Positions 24,331 to 32,956 of a stretch of 64,000 nucleotides of DNA are shown here, in pieces. Each line of letters opens with the position of its first letter. Position 1 is the stretch's first letter. The notes under the pieces were generated by a model. The model made no database searches, was not told where the DNA came from, and saw only the letters and a program-made list of their open reading frames with translations. The DNA is from CAZJVD01 sp964549505. GTDB taxonomy: Bacteria > Bdellovibrionota > UBA1018 > CAZJVD01. A program made the translations under genes and the position numbers. The DNA is taken from the NCBI GenBank assembly GCA_964549505.1, contig CAZJVD010000013.1, positions 1 through 64,000 of the forward strand, in the 5' to 3' direction.

Positions 24331-25374
24331 ATGCAACGATTTTATGTTCTGGTTGTCACTAGCCTCGTTTGGGGACTCTTTGGGGGGCTTTCGGGATTCG
24401 TGGGCTCTGCCGTCGCTGGCCCGACGATGGAACTGCCGACCGCTTATCGGGAAATTGCCGAAGGTCGAATCAAAGATTTCCTGAGAAATCCTGATCCGTC
24501 GGTCGACGCGGCCCGGACTTGGGATTCGTTCGACACCCTTGTTCTTGACCGCGATTGGCCACAGCCGGACTTTTTGAAGGGGTTGAATATCCACGATGCT
24601 GGATTTACAAAAATTCCGACAAATCTCCCTGAATCCGAACGATTGGCTTACCTGAGTGCCGAAGCACGCATTCGGACCAGCCTCGTGTGGATCGCTCTCC
24701 TGACTGCTTACTATAAAGAGACGGTCACTAGTGACCTGTCACTTTCACTTATCGCATCCCTGATTGTCGCCTATGAAGCCACTGTTCTGAACGAAGTACG
24801 CGCCCTCACGGCGGAGTTAGCAAAACTCAAGATCGTCACGATCGATGAAGGAATCCTCGTACCGTTTGCTAGAGTCTGGGCGACGGTTCCGGAGCTGTTT
24901 AGAAGTGTGGTCGGAGAGAAACTGGTGCATCATCTCGTGTCGGAATCAGAGACCATAGGCCTCGGCGAGGACCCGGGAACATCTCCTGAGTTAACGAAGG
25001 CTTCGCGTGTGCTGCGCCAAACAAAAAAAATATACGCGTACGTCTTGGCCGCTGTCGTTCTTATTGACGTTGTCGTCCTTGCCCTAGGCCCAACGACGTG
25101 GCAGCTACCGATCAAAGACGTACTTGTGGGCATAGCATTGGCCGACCTCACAATCATGGGTTCCTTTTCTCTAGCATCAATAGTCTCAGGCCCAGATCTT
25201 TCCGCTATTCCCCTTCGGGCAGAATACCGATCCTATAGGTCCATCCGAGAAAAGGTGCTTCGAACGATCGCATCGCAAACGGACGCCACTAAGAAACTCT
25301 TTGCGCACGCTGGCTGCGCGCTTCGTCTCTTAGATCTTAAGCCGTATCAATCCACCCAATCGCAAGTCGATTGA
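24331..25374 (+). CDS. unknown exported membrane protein, paralogue of the gene at 22524
   Basis: About 347 residues from ATG 24331, where a clean signal peptide starts (MQRFYVLVVTSLVWGLFGGL, then GSAVAGP). An upstream ATG at 24298 and a GTG/TTG-type start near 24226 would place extra polar residues before it. The domain order equals that of the gene at 22524: periplasmic helical domain, conserved VTIDEGILVPFARVWATVP, two membrane spans (about 255-300), and tail PLRAEYRSYRSIREKVL ending in a helical KLFAHAGCALRLL. The start region is divergent from trmB with 75 bases between starts. The function is unknown. Confidence 0.72.
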   Translation: MQRFYVLVVTSLVWGLFGGLSGFVGSAVAGPTMELPTAYREIAEGRIKDFLRNPDPSVDAARTWDSFDTLVLDRDWPQPDFLKGLNIHDAGFTKIPTNLPESERLAYLSAEARIRTSLVWIALLTAYYKETVTSDLSLSLIASLIVAYEATVLNEVRALTAELAKLKIVTIDEGILVPFARVWATVPELFRSVVGEKLVHHLVSESETIGLGEDPGTSPELTKASRVLRQTKKIYAYVLAAVVLIDVVVLALGPTTWQLPIKDVLVGIALADLTIMGSFSLASIVSGPDLSAIPLRAEYRSYRSIREKVLRTIASQTDATKKLFAHAGCALRLLDLKPYQSTQSQVD

Positions 25375-26378
25375 GCTTGTTTCAACCGAACGGGGTCCGT
25401 GATCGCATGTCCGAGCGGGCGATGACTGAGCTGGGATGCTCCGAGCTGGCTGGATCCACTCGCCACGTTTTGCAAATCGTCGAATGCCGACAGGATCATG
25501 TACGGCGTCGCGTGAATCGCTCCGTCCTTTAGATCCGCAAGTTTCACGGGAGCCTTAGGCGCCTGAGGAGTGTTCCAGTCTAGTTCCATCACATGGACCA
25601 TGACATCGTCCACGCCCGCCGCATCACCAGCCCCACCAAACGAAGCGTAAGCGGGCTTCGCGACATCGTCGATCTTCACGACAACCGGGCACATGTCTTC
25701 GTAAGCACGATCCGAAAACACGGATCGTGAAACAAGAAGGACAACCGATAGCCATGAGCTGTCTGAGATTTCGTTTCGACGAACGGTGTCCAGGAACGAG
25801 TCAGCGCCGGTCGAACCTTTGATGCGTTCGCCACCGTGAAACTCCTGCGTGCGTTCGAAAAAAGTCTTTCCGAAGTCAGCAAATTTCCAGCCGGTCTTCC
25901 CCGCCGGATTTCTCATGACCGTTAAGTAGGCGTCGATACTGGCGCGCGAAGCAGCGAGTTTCTCGCCTCGCTTTTCAAACTCACGCTCGAGCCAAGCGTC
26001 GGTTACAAGATCGTGCGGAAAACCACGCCCGGCGGCCACGGCGTCGACGAGAGCACGACGAGCAGGACCGAGCGTTTCACGAACGTCAGGGGTTACCGCG
26101 AGCGTAAGACCGGCATAATAGAATCCGCGCGGTTCAGGTTTGCTTGTGGGATCGGCTGCAGCAGGCTCTGGCTGCGTGCCCGGTTGTGCATCGGGTTGGG
26201 CGCCATTTTTTGCGTTTGGATTTGGAACCAAAGCTGGATGGGGAAACGTCGTCTGCGCCGGCGCCTGCGCCTTGGGGATCTCGACATCTTGCTTACGCTT
26301 GATCCCAACGGATTGGCGGCATCCAAGCGTAACCGAGAGGAGCATAGCGACAGCGATAACTGAAAAAAGGTTTTTCAT
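25347..26378 (-). CDS. lipoprotein with Pro/Ala-rich linker, unknown
   Basis: 343 residues from ATG 26378. The lipobox LSVTLGC puts the lipidated Cys at residue 20. Next is a low-complexity linker rich in Pro, Ala, Gln and Asn (about residues 40-85), as in surface lipoproteins that span the periplasm or cell wall. The globular part starts at FYYAGLTLAVTPDVRE and contains helices with ARRALVDAVAAGRG and later YMILSAFDDL. No known domain is recognised. Ends convergently in the last 28 bases of the paralogue gene. Confidence 0.62.
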   Translation of the reverse strand: MKNLFSVIAVAMLLSVTLGCRQSVGIKRKQDVEIPKAQAPAQTTFPHPALVPNPNAKNGAQPDAQPGTQPEPAAADPTSKPEPRGFYYAGLTLAVTPDVRETLGPARRALVDAVAAGRGFPHDLVTDAWLEREFEKRGEKLAASRASIDAYLTVMRNPAGKTGWKFADFGKTFFERTQEFHGGERIKGSTGADSFLDTVRRNEISDSSWLSVVLLVSRSVFSDRAYEDMCPVVVKIDDVAKPAYASFGGAGDAAGVDDVMVHVMELDWNTPQAPKAPVKLADLKDGAIHATPYMILSAFDDLQNVASGSSQLGASQLSHRPLGHAITDPVRLKQAQSTCDWVD

Positions 26379-26477
26379 CCCAGCCACTTAGCACATAAGC
26401 CGCTATGCGTCTAGACCAAACAAATCCCTCGACATCTTGGGATGTAAAGGCCATTTCCAGAACAACGGGGGTATCTT

Positions 26478-28085
26478 ATGACAAGCGACTTCTTTTCCAG
26501 ACCCATCACCCGGCGCACGGTCCTGACTTACGGCGCCCGAACCGGGGTGGCCCTCCTCTTGAGCCCCCTCGCCTGCACATCGCTCGGCCGTCGCGCTCCT
26601 CTCACCGAAACAAGCCCAACCACGGAAGGCCCTGTCCCACCCATCGTTCGGACGCTGGGGGATATCGCACCCGCTGACTTTTTCGGTGACCAACCGATGA
26701 AAGCTCACGCGTTTGTACGCGATCATAGTTTAACAGCATCTCGAGCCCTCACCGAAACCGAGGAACATGACCTTGTCATCGTGGGTGGAGGCATGAGCGG
26801 GATGCTCACAGCCGCGCGATTGTCGCAGTACCGTCCCGTCGTTTTAGAAATGAAACGGCAGTTCGGTGGCAATGCCAACGGTCAGTCCTGGTGCGGTGTG
26901 GACTTTAGTTTGGGTGCTGCGTATTTCATGAAGCCTAAGAAGGACTCGCAGCTCGAGCGGTTCTTTGCATCGATCGGGTTCACGGAACACTGCTTCGAAG
27001 ACCAGTCCGGTGTCACGCGGCTTGCGCCAGCCGCTGAACAGACGCCCGCAGATCGTCTGATGCAAGAGTTTTACTTCGGTACGCGCGGGTACCCGAATCT
27101 CCCCTATCTTAACGACGGTGACGAATCGACCGTTCGACTGTTGGACGGAACCGACTTCCATTCTTTTCTAAAAACTCAGCTGGGAAAACGTTACGACAAA
27201 GAGTCCCAGGCATCCGTCGATGGTTACTGTCTGTCGTCGATGGGTGGTCTCGCAAAAGAGATCAGTGCCGCGGCCGGCATCAATCTGCTGGCTGGCGAAG
27301 AAGCAGGCCGCCTCCTCGCACCGGGCGGAAACGCAGGCACCGCGGACCGTATTTTCAGCACACTGAAGAGCCGCCTCGGAACAGAACGCTTGCGCGGCGG
27401 ACACACCGTGACTTCGGTCGAGGTGCGCAGCGAACACGTACTGATATCAGGAGTCGATGATCGTGGTTCGGCGTTTGAGATGCGCGCACGCGCTTGTGTG
27501 CTTGCGATTCCGAAGTTCGTGGTCAGACATGTTTTAAAAGACATGGAACGCCAGCGCCGAATAGCAGCGAAACGACTCGAATACCGGCCCTACTTGGTGG
27601 GCGCAGCTCTCGTACGCGGTGAAATGAAAGCTGACTTCTACGATATGTATTTTGAATCCTCACAGAAGATCGCCAATCCGGTGACCGACGTGATCAGCGC
27701 AAACTTTGGAACGGACGTACATGGAAACTCCGTTCTCGTCGCCTACCGCCCGATGACAGGACCGGCCGCACGAGCTCTCATACTTGCGGATGGTACCTAC
27801 CCGTCCGTAAGACGCGAGTTCGAGAATGTCATTGTTCACGACATCCTACCCAAAGTCGGAAAAACGGCTGACGACTTGGTCGATCTTCGGATCGCCCGTT
27901 ACGGACACGCATTACCACTTCCGCGAACGGGGCTTTTCTCCGATGGAACACTCTCGATGCTGCGAAAACCGTTTCGCGAACGCGTGTTTTTTGTGGAACA
28001 AGACAACTGGGCTCTCGCTGCGTTTGAAACATGCGCTTACGAAGCGCTACTCCAAGCACCGGCGATCGAACGCGTGCTGGGTTAG
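26478..28085 (+). CDS. Tat-exported lipoprotein FAD-dependent oxidoreductase
   Basis: 535 residues. The N-terminus has a twin-arginine signal (TRRTVLTYG, residues 11-19) and, after the hydrophobic core, a lipobox LSPLAC with Cys33. This suggests folding and cofactor loading in the cytoplasm, then Tat export and lipid anchoring. The FAD-binding Rossmann motif VIVGGGMSGMLTAARLS lies near residue 97. A glycine-rich RQFGGNANGQSW and ACVLAIPKFVVRHVL, typical of amine oxidase/protoporphyrinogen oxidase-like flavoproteins, follow. The C-terminal FAD contact region carries FVEQDNWALAAFETC. Substrate is unknown. GGGGGT 6-10 bases ahead supports ATG 26478. Ends 4 bases into the convergent COG3014 gene. 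Confidence 0.82.
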   Translation: MTSDFFSRPITRRTVLTYGARTGVALLLSPLACTSLGRRAPLTETSPTTEGPVPPIVRTLGDIAPADFFGDQPMKAHAFVRDHSLTASRALTETEEHDLVIVGGGMSGMLTAARLSQYRPVVLEMKRQFGGNANGQSWCGVDFSLGAAYFMKPKKDSQLERFFASIGFTEHCFEDQSGVTRLAPAAEQTPADRLMQEFYFGTRGYPNLPYLNDGDESTVRLLDGTDFHSFLKTQLGKRYDKESQASVDGYCLSSMGGLAKEISAAAGINLLAGEEAGRLLAPGGNAGTADRIFSTLKSRLGTERLRGGHTVTSVEVRSEHVLISGVDDRGSAFEMRARACVLAIPKFVVRHVLKDMERQRRIAAKRLEYRPYLVGAALVRGEMKADFYDMYFESSQKIANPVTDVISANFGTDVHGNSVLVAYRPMTGPAARALILADGTYPSVRREFENVIVHDILPKVGKTADDLVDLRIARYGHALPLPRTGLFSDGTLSMLRKPFRERVFFVEQDNWALAAFETCAYEALLQAPAIERVLG

Positions 28086-29338
28086 GGCACACTTCGAAAC
28101 GCTAAAAATGTCTTCGTCTTGGCTTGAGACTGAATCTCGCGCGTCGCAAACGGCTCCGTACGATCATCTAAGAATACCTTAACGACATGCGGACCTGGTT
28201 TCGTTCGTACGCGAAGCACCTGAAAGTTTTTCGGCAAAAGCTTCCAATGTCTTAGATCGGCTTGGTCGGCCGCATGAAGTGCGATCTTCGTGATGAATCC
28301 AAGAAGCGGGCTATCCGTTTGCCGAGCGACGACTTCGCCTGCGACTTCTTTTGCGACAACACCAGCGATCTTTTTCGCAACAATTCCCGAATACTTTTCG
28401 TCGAGCGTCGCGATCGCGGTCGCTTCGATATCGTCCATAATCGTCGTTCGACCCACATCGACACCGTCGATCGTCACGCGCGCATGATCGATGGGATTAT
28501 AACGAGGGAAAAACTGCGGAACTTTTACGAAGTTCGGATTGGGTCGCTTCTCGGGTCCAATTCCGTTTTCGAAGATCACCACGACCTCGGGATCCGACCG
28601 CACAGCCTTCGCGTCTTTCGCGCGGGCCTTGGCTTGCTCGCTCGACCAGCCAAGATCCTTCTCCCAACGCTCTCGATCGTCGTCGAGTCCAAGTAAAACT
28701 GACATTCGCCATCCATCTTCGCGAATCCTGACATCGTCGCCACGCAAGGCGTACGCGCGCTTGTAAGAGACATAGGCGTTGTCGGGTTCGCCCATCGCCT
28801 CGTACACGGCACCCGTCAGATAGTGCGCAAACGGATTCTCGTCGTAACTGCGCTTCCCTTCCGTTTTCATCCTGTAGAGCTTGTGATTGACCCGCTTGGT
28901 TTCAACGAGCGTGCCTTCCCAGTCACCCAGAGCCGCATAGTTAAGTGCCATGTATTCACTGATCAGAACATTCTCAAAATCTTCGCCTTTGTACTGTGTG
29001 ATGTTATCGGAAACGAGCAGTGTCGAAGCCTCGGTCGATAAGCTCGTGTAGTCTTTAAGGTCGGCAGTTTTATCAGCCTCCTGAAAGTACCGATTGGATT
29101 CTTGAAAGTTTCCAGCCACACGATGAACCAGTCCCAAGTCCATCAGAAACAAGAGCTGATCAACTCCATCACCCTCTTTCTTGAGACCTGTTTCGAGTTC
29201 GGAGATGGCACGCGACCAATCGCTGTCACGAAAGGCGTTGTCTATCGTGACTTGCGAGACGCGCGCCGAGGCGCATCCCAAAACGAGAGCCGTTGCGATG
29301 AAAAAAAACTTTTTACGCTTAATGAGCGTGGGGGTCAC
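28082..29338 (-). CDS. COG3014-type TPR lipoprotein
   Basis: 418 residues from GTG 29338. Lipobox ALVLGC with Cys22. Helical TPR-like repeats cover about residues 40-200 (DWSRAISELETGLKKEG, GLVHRVAGNFQESNRYFQEA, LTGAVYEAMGEPDNAYVSYKR). A beta-rich C-terminal half follows with RVTIDGVDVGRTTIMDD and LLPKNFQVLRVRTKPGPH. This architecture is that of COG3014 lipoproteins found beside LpoB-like genes in many Proteobacteria. Its start overlaps the LpoB-like stop by 4 bases (GTGA). Family role is not proven; a link to outer-membrane or cell-wall assembly is inferred from the partner. Confidence 0.78.
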   Translation of the reverse strand: MTPTLIKRKKFFFIATALVLGCASARVSQVTIDNAFRDSDWSRAISELETGLKKEGDGVDQLLFLMDLGLVHRVAGNFQESNRYFQEADKTADLKDYTSLSTEASTLLVSDNITQYKGEDFENVLISEYMALNYAALGDWEGTLVETKRVNHKLYRMKTEGKRSYDENPFAHYLTGAVYEAMGEPDNAYVSYKRAYALRGDDVRIREDGWRMSVLLGLDDDRERWEKDLGWSSEQAKARAKDAKAVRSDPEVVVIFENGIGPEKRPNPNFVKVPQFFPRYNPIDHARVTIDGVDVGRTTIMDDIEATAIATLDEKYSGIVAKKIAGVVAKEVAGEVVARQTDSPLLGFITKIALHAADQADLRHWKLLPKNFQVLRVRTKPGPHVVKVFLDDRTEPFATREIQSQAKTKTFLAFRSVP

Positions 29339-29952
29339 ATCCGGACGCGCTTCTTTTCAAACTTTTTTCGGATTTCGCGCTCTTCCGTACAATCCGTCAC
29401 GGAACTTTCCAGATTGGTGAAGTTCATCGTGAGTTTGTAATAGATCAGTTTGTCGGCGCCCATCTCTTGAACGTTCGTCGCCAGAGCACCTGCCATCATG
29501 TAATCGGCACCGATCTGCTTGCCACGTTTCTTCTGCGAGATTTCAGAAACGTAACCGCTCTCGTTGTACTTGTATTCTTCTTCGAGAGATTCGCGCAGCT
29601 TCTTGTTCACAAACTGAACCTTGCGCGTTTTACCGAGTGCTGTTTCAATTTTTTCCGTGAGTGACAACGTATCAATATGCTCTTCCGTTCGGTTCTGAAC
29701 GCGCTCAAGAATCACGACCGGAGGTTTTTTTGCATTCGCGATGTACGGACAGGCAACCATGGCTTGCACAATCGTATCGGCCATCTGCTGCATGTCGGCC
29801 TCGTTGAAACGATCGTCGAGCAACTCGACCCGTGTCGGATCGTCGTACTCACCCTTCGTGAACTGCTTGTTGCCACCGCAACCCACGACTGCAACCCACG
29901 CGATGACTGCGATCGCTCTCAAAACGACTTGCCCGAAACGTGAACCATGCAT
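29335..29952 (-). CDS. LpoB-like lipoprotein (penicillin-binding protein activator family)
   Basis: 205 residues from ATG 29952, with GAAGGGG about 9 bases ahead. A signal peptide ends in a lipobox, AVVGC. The globular domain starts with RFNEADMQQMADTIVQAM and PPVVILERVQNRTEEHID, continues with TRKVQFVNKKLRESLEEE, and ends with GADYMMAGALATNVQEM and YYKLTMNFTNLESS. This follows the LpoB fold, which in enterobacteria activates PBP1b from the outer membrane. Here it pairs with a COG3014 lipoprotein, as in Vibrio-like clusters, so cell-envelope biogenesis is likely. No PBP gene is in the window. Confidence 0.82.
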   Translation of the reverse strand: MHGSRFGQVVLRAIAVIAWVAVVGCGGNKQFTKGEYDDPTRVELLDDRFNEADMQQMADTIVQAMVACPYIANAKKPPVVILERVQNRTEEHIDTLSLTEKIETALGKTRKVQFVNKKLRESLEEEYKYNESGYVSEISQKKRGKQIGADYMMAGALATNVQEMGADKLIYYKLTMNFTNLESSVTDCTEEREIRKKFEKKRVRM

Positions 29953-30037
29953 AGTGTCAGCCCCTTCAAACGCATTTTTTATGTAAATCATCATACCGTT
30001 TCGAGCCGTTTCGTGGAACATCGAACCCGGGCCTAAT

Positions 30038-30955
30038 GTGAAAAACTCAGAACGACTCACCTTACTTGACCAAACTCGTCTTGCCGATTACGCGCGTCCG
30101 TTGATGTTTGTTTCTGGAAAAGGCGGCGTCGGAAAGACATCGATTTCCCGCGCATTTGCTGAAGCGTTAGGCCGAAAAGGAAAACGCGTTCTTTGGGTCA
30201 CGTTTGAGGATCCATCCATGAAACCGGGAACGATCTTGAAACGCGGCGAGAGAGCACACACGCCGGGGTCCATGCCTTCCTCGGCAGCCTCCGCACCCTC
30301 TTTTGACGAGCTGAACTGCGATCCCATGACGAGCTTTGAAGAGTACATTCGGATCAAGATTAAACTGGGCCTTTGGGTACGACTCTTTGTCGACAATCGC
30401 CTCATGCGTTTCCTGGCGCGTGCGTCGCCTGGACTGCCGGCACTCTTCATGATGGGAAAACTTGTTTTCGAACTGAAAAACTACGATCACGTGATTGCCG
30501 ACTTGCCAGCCGCGGGGCACGCGCCCGTCTTTTTTCGTGCGCCAAAGAGTTTCTCAAACGTGTTTCGCGAAGGAAGCGTGAGCCACGATGCTCAGGCGAT
30601 GCTTGAAACAATGGCAAACCCAAGTCGTTGTTCGCTTTCGATTGTCAGCCTACCGGAGGAGATGCCGTTGCGTGAAACGCTCGAGTTTCGAGAAATCTGG
30701 CGCGATCTCTTTCCCGGCAATGAACCCCTTTGCATCGTCAACCGCCTGTTTCCAGGAGTTGCTGACGGAAACACGGCCGCGGTCGCACCGATCGTCGGCG
30801 CTCTTACGACCGACGATGGCGCCCTCTTAGCACAGTCGAAGCGTCACCAAGAAATCGTCAATCTCGAGGTTCTCGCGTCCGTAGGTGTGCGCGCCGATTG
30901 GTTGCCTTATCTTACAGACTTCTCCGTGGCTCAACTCGCCGGGAGGTGGATCTGA
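30038..30955 (+). CDS. ArsA/Get3-family ATPase, first of a pair
   Basis: 305 residues. The deviant Walker A motif LMFVSGKGGVGKTS lies at about 22-35 and includes the signature lysine of the SIMIBI class; a switch region DLPAAGHAP occurs near 155. Such ATPases either push arsenite out or chaperone tail-anchored proteins; the arsenic-binding cysteines of ArsA are not evident. Its end overlaps the second ATPase gene, which lacks the signature lysine, suggesting a heterodimer. It heads a rightward operon that continues into glutathione and cysteine biosynthesis. It is divergent from the LpoB-like gene. Confidence 0.85.
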   Translation: MKNSERLTLLDQTRLADYARPLMFVSGKGGVGKTSISRAFAEALGRKGKRVLWVTFEDPSMKPGTILKRGERAHTPGSMPSSAASAPSFDELNCDPMTSFEEYIRIKIKLGLWVRLFVDNRLMRFLARASPGLPALFMMGKLVFELKNYDHVIADLPAAGHAPVFFRAPKSFSNVFREGSVSHDAQAMLETMANPSRCSLSIVSLPEEMPLRETLEFREIWRDLFPGNEPLCIVNRLFPGVADGNTAAVAPIVGALTTDDGALLAQSKRHQEIVNLEVLASVGVRADWLPYLTDFSVAQLAGRWI

Positions 30956-31965
30956 ACAGTCTTGATCACACGCTTGCCACGCGACGCACATTGATTTGTT
31001 GCGGAACAGGTGGCGTTGGGAAAACGACGCTCAGCGCGGCACTCGCGCTTCGCGCTGCTCGCTCCGGACGTAAAGTCTGCGTGATCACGATCGATCCATC
31101 GCGCCGCCTCATGACGGCACTTGGATTGTCCGCATCGCATGATGAACCGCAAGAGGTGCGACCCGGGCTCTGGGCGCTTGTGCCTGAAGCAAAACGCACG
31201 TTCGAACAGATTCTTGAGGAGCTAGGCCCGAATCCCGAATTCGCTGCACAGATGAAAGCCAATCCGATTTTTCAGATGGTCGCGCGCGATTTTTCGGGTG
31301 CGCACGAATACATGGCACTCCTGAAGCTTGCACGCGTTATGGAAGCGGGAGTTTTCGATCTTATCGTTCTTGATACCCCTCCGAGCCGAAATCTCGTCGG
31401 GTTCCTAAACTCGCCACTCTTCTTAGAAAAGTTTTACTCCGATCCGATTTTCAAATGGATCTTGATGCCCTCGAATCGTCTTCTCGGCGCTGGCGTCGAA
31501 AAAATCATGGAGCTTCTGGAGCGCCTTACAGGCAAAACGTTTGTGAGTGATCTTTTTGCTTTCACCCGAGGTCTCTTTGCAATCCAACAGGGGTTTCTTG
31601 CAAAACTCGCTACCGTTTCCGAAATGTTTGCCTCCGCGCATACCGGCTTTGTTTTCGTGACGTCGAGTTTTCAGTCGGATCTTACAGAAACTGAAGCGTT
31701 GCTGCATGAACTGGGCGATCGCCGCATGAATCTCGATGTGCTTCTGATGAATCGTTCCTTGGCCAAACTGCGGATCGTAACTTCGACCGCGGACAGCGCT
31801 GTGCTTCGGGACCTACAGAAGCAAGAGCAACAAACCGTTGAAAAACTCGAGTTGGCATTGCGCAGAAACGCCCCGAACGATGATGTACTTTTTAGCCGTG
31901 TTCCAGAGCTTCTTCGTGATATCCATGGGATCGATGATCTTGAGTATCTTTCGAAAATACTCTGA
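30946..31965 (+). CDS. ArsA/Get3-family ATPase, second of a pair
   Basis: About 339 residues from GTG 30946, which overlaps the preceding stop by 10 bases; no better start codon lies nearby. The P-loop reads ICCGTGGVGKTTLSAALAL: the catalytic Lys is kept, but the first signature lysine position is Thr. Switch I is TIDPSRRLMTALGL and switch II VLDTPPSRNLVGFL, close to ArsA/Get3. The region around residues 150-230 is hydrophobic and methionine/phenylalanine rich, as expected for a client-binding groove. Probably works with the upstream ATPase. The client is unknown. Confidence 0.86.
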   Translation: MDLNSLDHTLATRRTLICCGTGGVGKTTLSAALALRAARSGRKVCVITIDPSRRLMTALGLSASHDEPQEVRPGLWALVPEAKRTFEQILEELGPNPEFAAQMKANPIFQMVARDFSGAHEYMALLKLARVMEAGVFDLIVLDTPPSRNLVGFLNSPLFLEKFYSDPIFKWILMPSNRLLGAGVEKIMELLERLTGKTFVSDLFAFTRGLFAIQQGFLAKLATVSEMFASAHTGFVFVTSSFQSDLTETEALLHELGDRRMNLDVLLMNRSLAKLRIVTSTADSAVLRDLQKQEQQTVEKLELALRRNAPNDDVLFSRVPELLRDIHGIDDLEYLSKIL

Positions 31966-32956
31966 ACTGTGGTGGGTTGTTATCGCCTTCATTCCTTGCA
32001 CCCTGGGACCTGTCTCCGCATCCGAGATCACACCGACGATGACAGGACCCAAGAGCACGCAGGAAGCACAACTCCTATGGACACAAGGTCAGAAGGCTTT
32101 CGGTTCGGGAACGTGGGACGACGCTGTCTACTACTTGTCGCGTCTGACGGAGCAGTATCCGGCCGGTCCCGGAGCGCGCGAAGCGCATCTTCTTCTAGGA
32201 ATCTCATGGTTGCGAAAAAACGCTGCTGAAGAAGCACTCAAGCCATTAAAATACTATATCGAAGCATCCCCTATGAGCACCGAGGCAACGCGGGCACGCC
32301 TTCTTCTTTCACGTGCCTACATGGCACTCAAACGTTTCCGTGAAGCGAGTTTGCAGTCGGTAGAAACACTCAAACAATCCTCCGCGCAGGGCGAGTTACG
32401 ATGGGAAGCCCTCGTCCTATTCGCTTGGGCGCAAATGGGATTGAATCAAGAAGAACGCGCACGACGTACCCTTGCAACGATTCACAAGGAGATCTCAGAC
32501 CGCGAGAGCAATCCCAAGCTCAACACGGAGACACTACGACTCGAAACGGAACTTCGCATTCAGAGCTGCGAGCATTTTGCTGAAGGGGCGAAACTCTCGG
32601 AGACACAAGCGATGAACGCGATTCGCGAGCGCGGTCTCTGTCTTCTGGAGACACTTCCCGTTGTGAAAAATGCAGTTCTTGCAGGCGACCATGACCACGC
32701 CGTGGCAGCTCTTGACGCTGTCTCGAAAGGTTTTGTGGCTTACCAACGCCGTTGCGAAAACCCTCCGCTACCGAACGATTCCAAAACCAAGCGCGAACTC
32801 CAGAGTTACTTGAGCGAACTCCGGATGGCGCTTACGAAAATCTGCAATGAAACGAAAGCTCAGGCGACCGCAGCGCTCGCGGGTTGGAAAAAAGAATTAG
32901 GTGAGGCTCGCTCAACGGAAGTAAGCCGACTCCGGGAACGCCTGGAGCAGCTATGA
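31934..32956 (+). CDS. TPR-containing exported protein
   Basis: 340 residues from ATG 31934, inside the end of the ATPase gene. An N-terminal signal peptide (WWVVIAFIPCTLGPVSAS) is followed by TPR-type helical pairs: AQLLWTQGQKAFGSGTWDDA, YLSRLTEQYPAGPGAREAHL, LLLGISWLRKNAAEEALKPL, LLLSRAYMALKRFREAS, ALVLFAWAQMGLNQEERAR. The C-terminal helix region ends in a charged coiled coil. TPR proteins scaffold complexes, here in the periplasm. Its stop overlaps gshA by 4 bases (ATGA). The membership in this operon is clear; the role is unknown. Confidence 0.78.
   Translation: MILSIFRKYSELWWVVIAFIPCTLGPVSASEITPTMTGPKSTQEAQLLWTQGQKAFGSGTWDDAVYYLSRLTEQYPAGPGAREAHLLLGISWLRKNAAEEALKPLKYYIEASPMSTEATRARLLLSRAYMALKRFREASLQSVETLKQSSAQGELRWEALVLFAWAQMGLNQEERARRTLATIHKEISDRESNPKLNTETLRLETELRIQSCEHFAEGAKLSETQAMNAIRERGLCLLETLPVVKNAVLAGDHDHAVAALDAVSKGFVAYQRRCENPPLPNDSKTKRELQSYLSELRMALTKICNETKAQATAALAGWKKELGEARSTEVSRLRERLEQL

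Noticed and set aside
23533..24594. trmB extended upstream to 24594
   Set aside because: The added part overruns the divergent gene and has no TrmB homology; ATG 24255 matches the family start.
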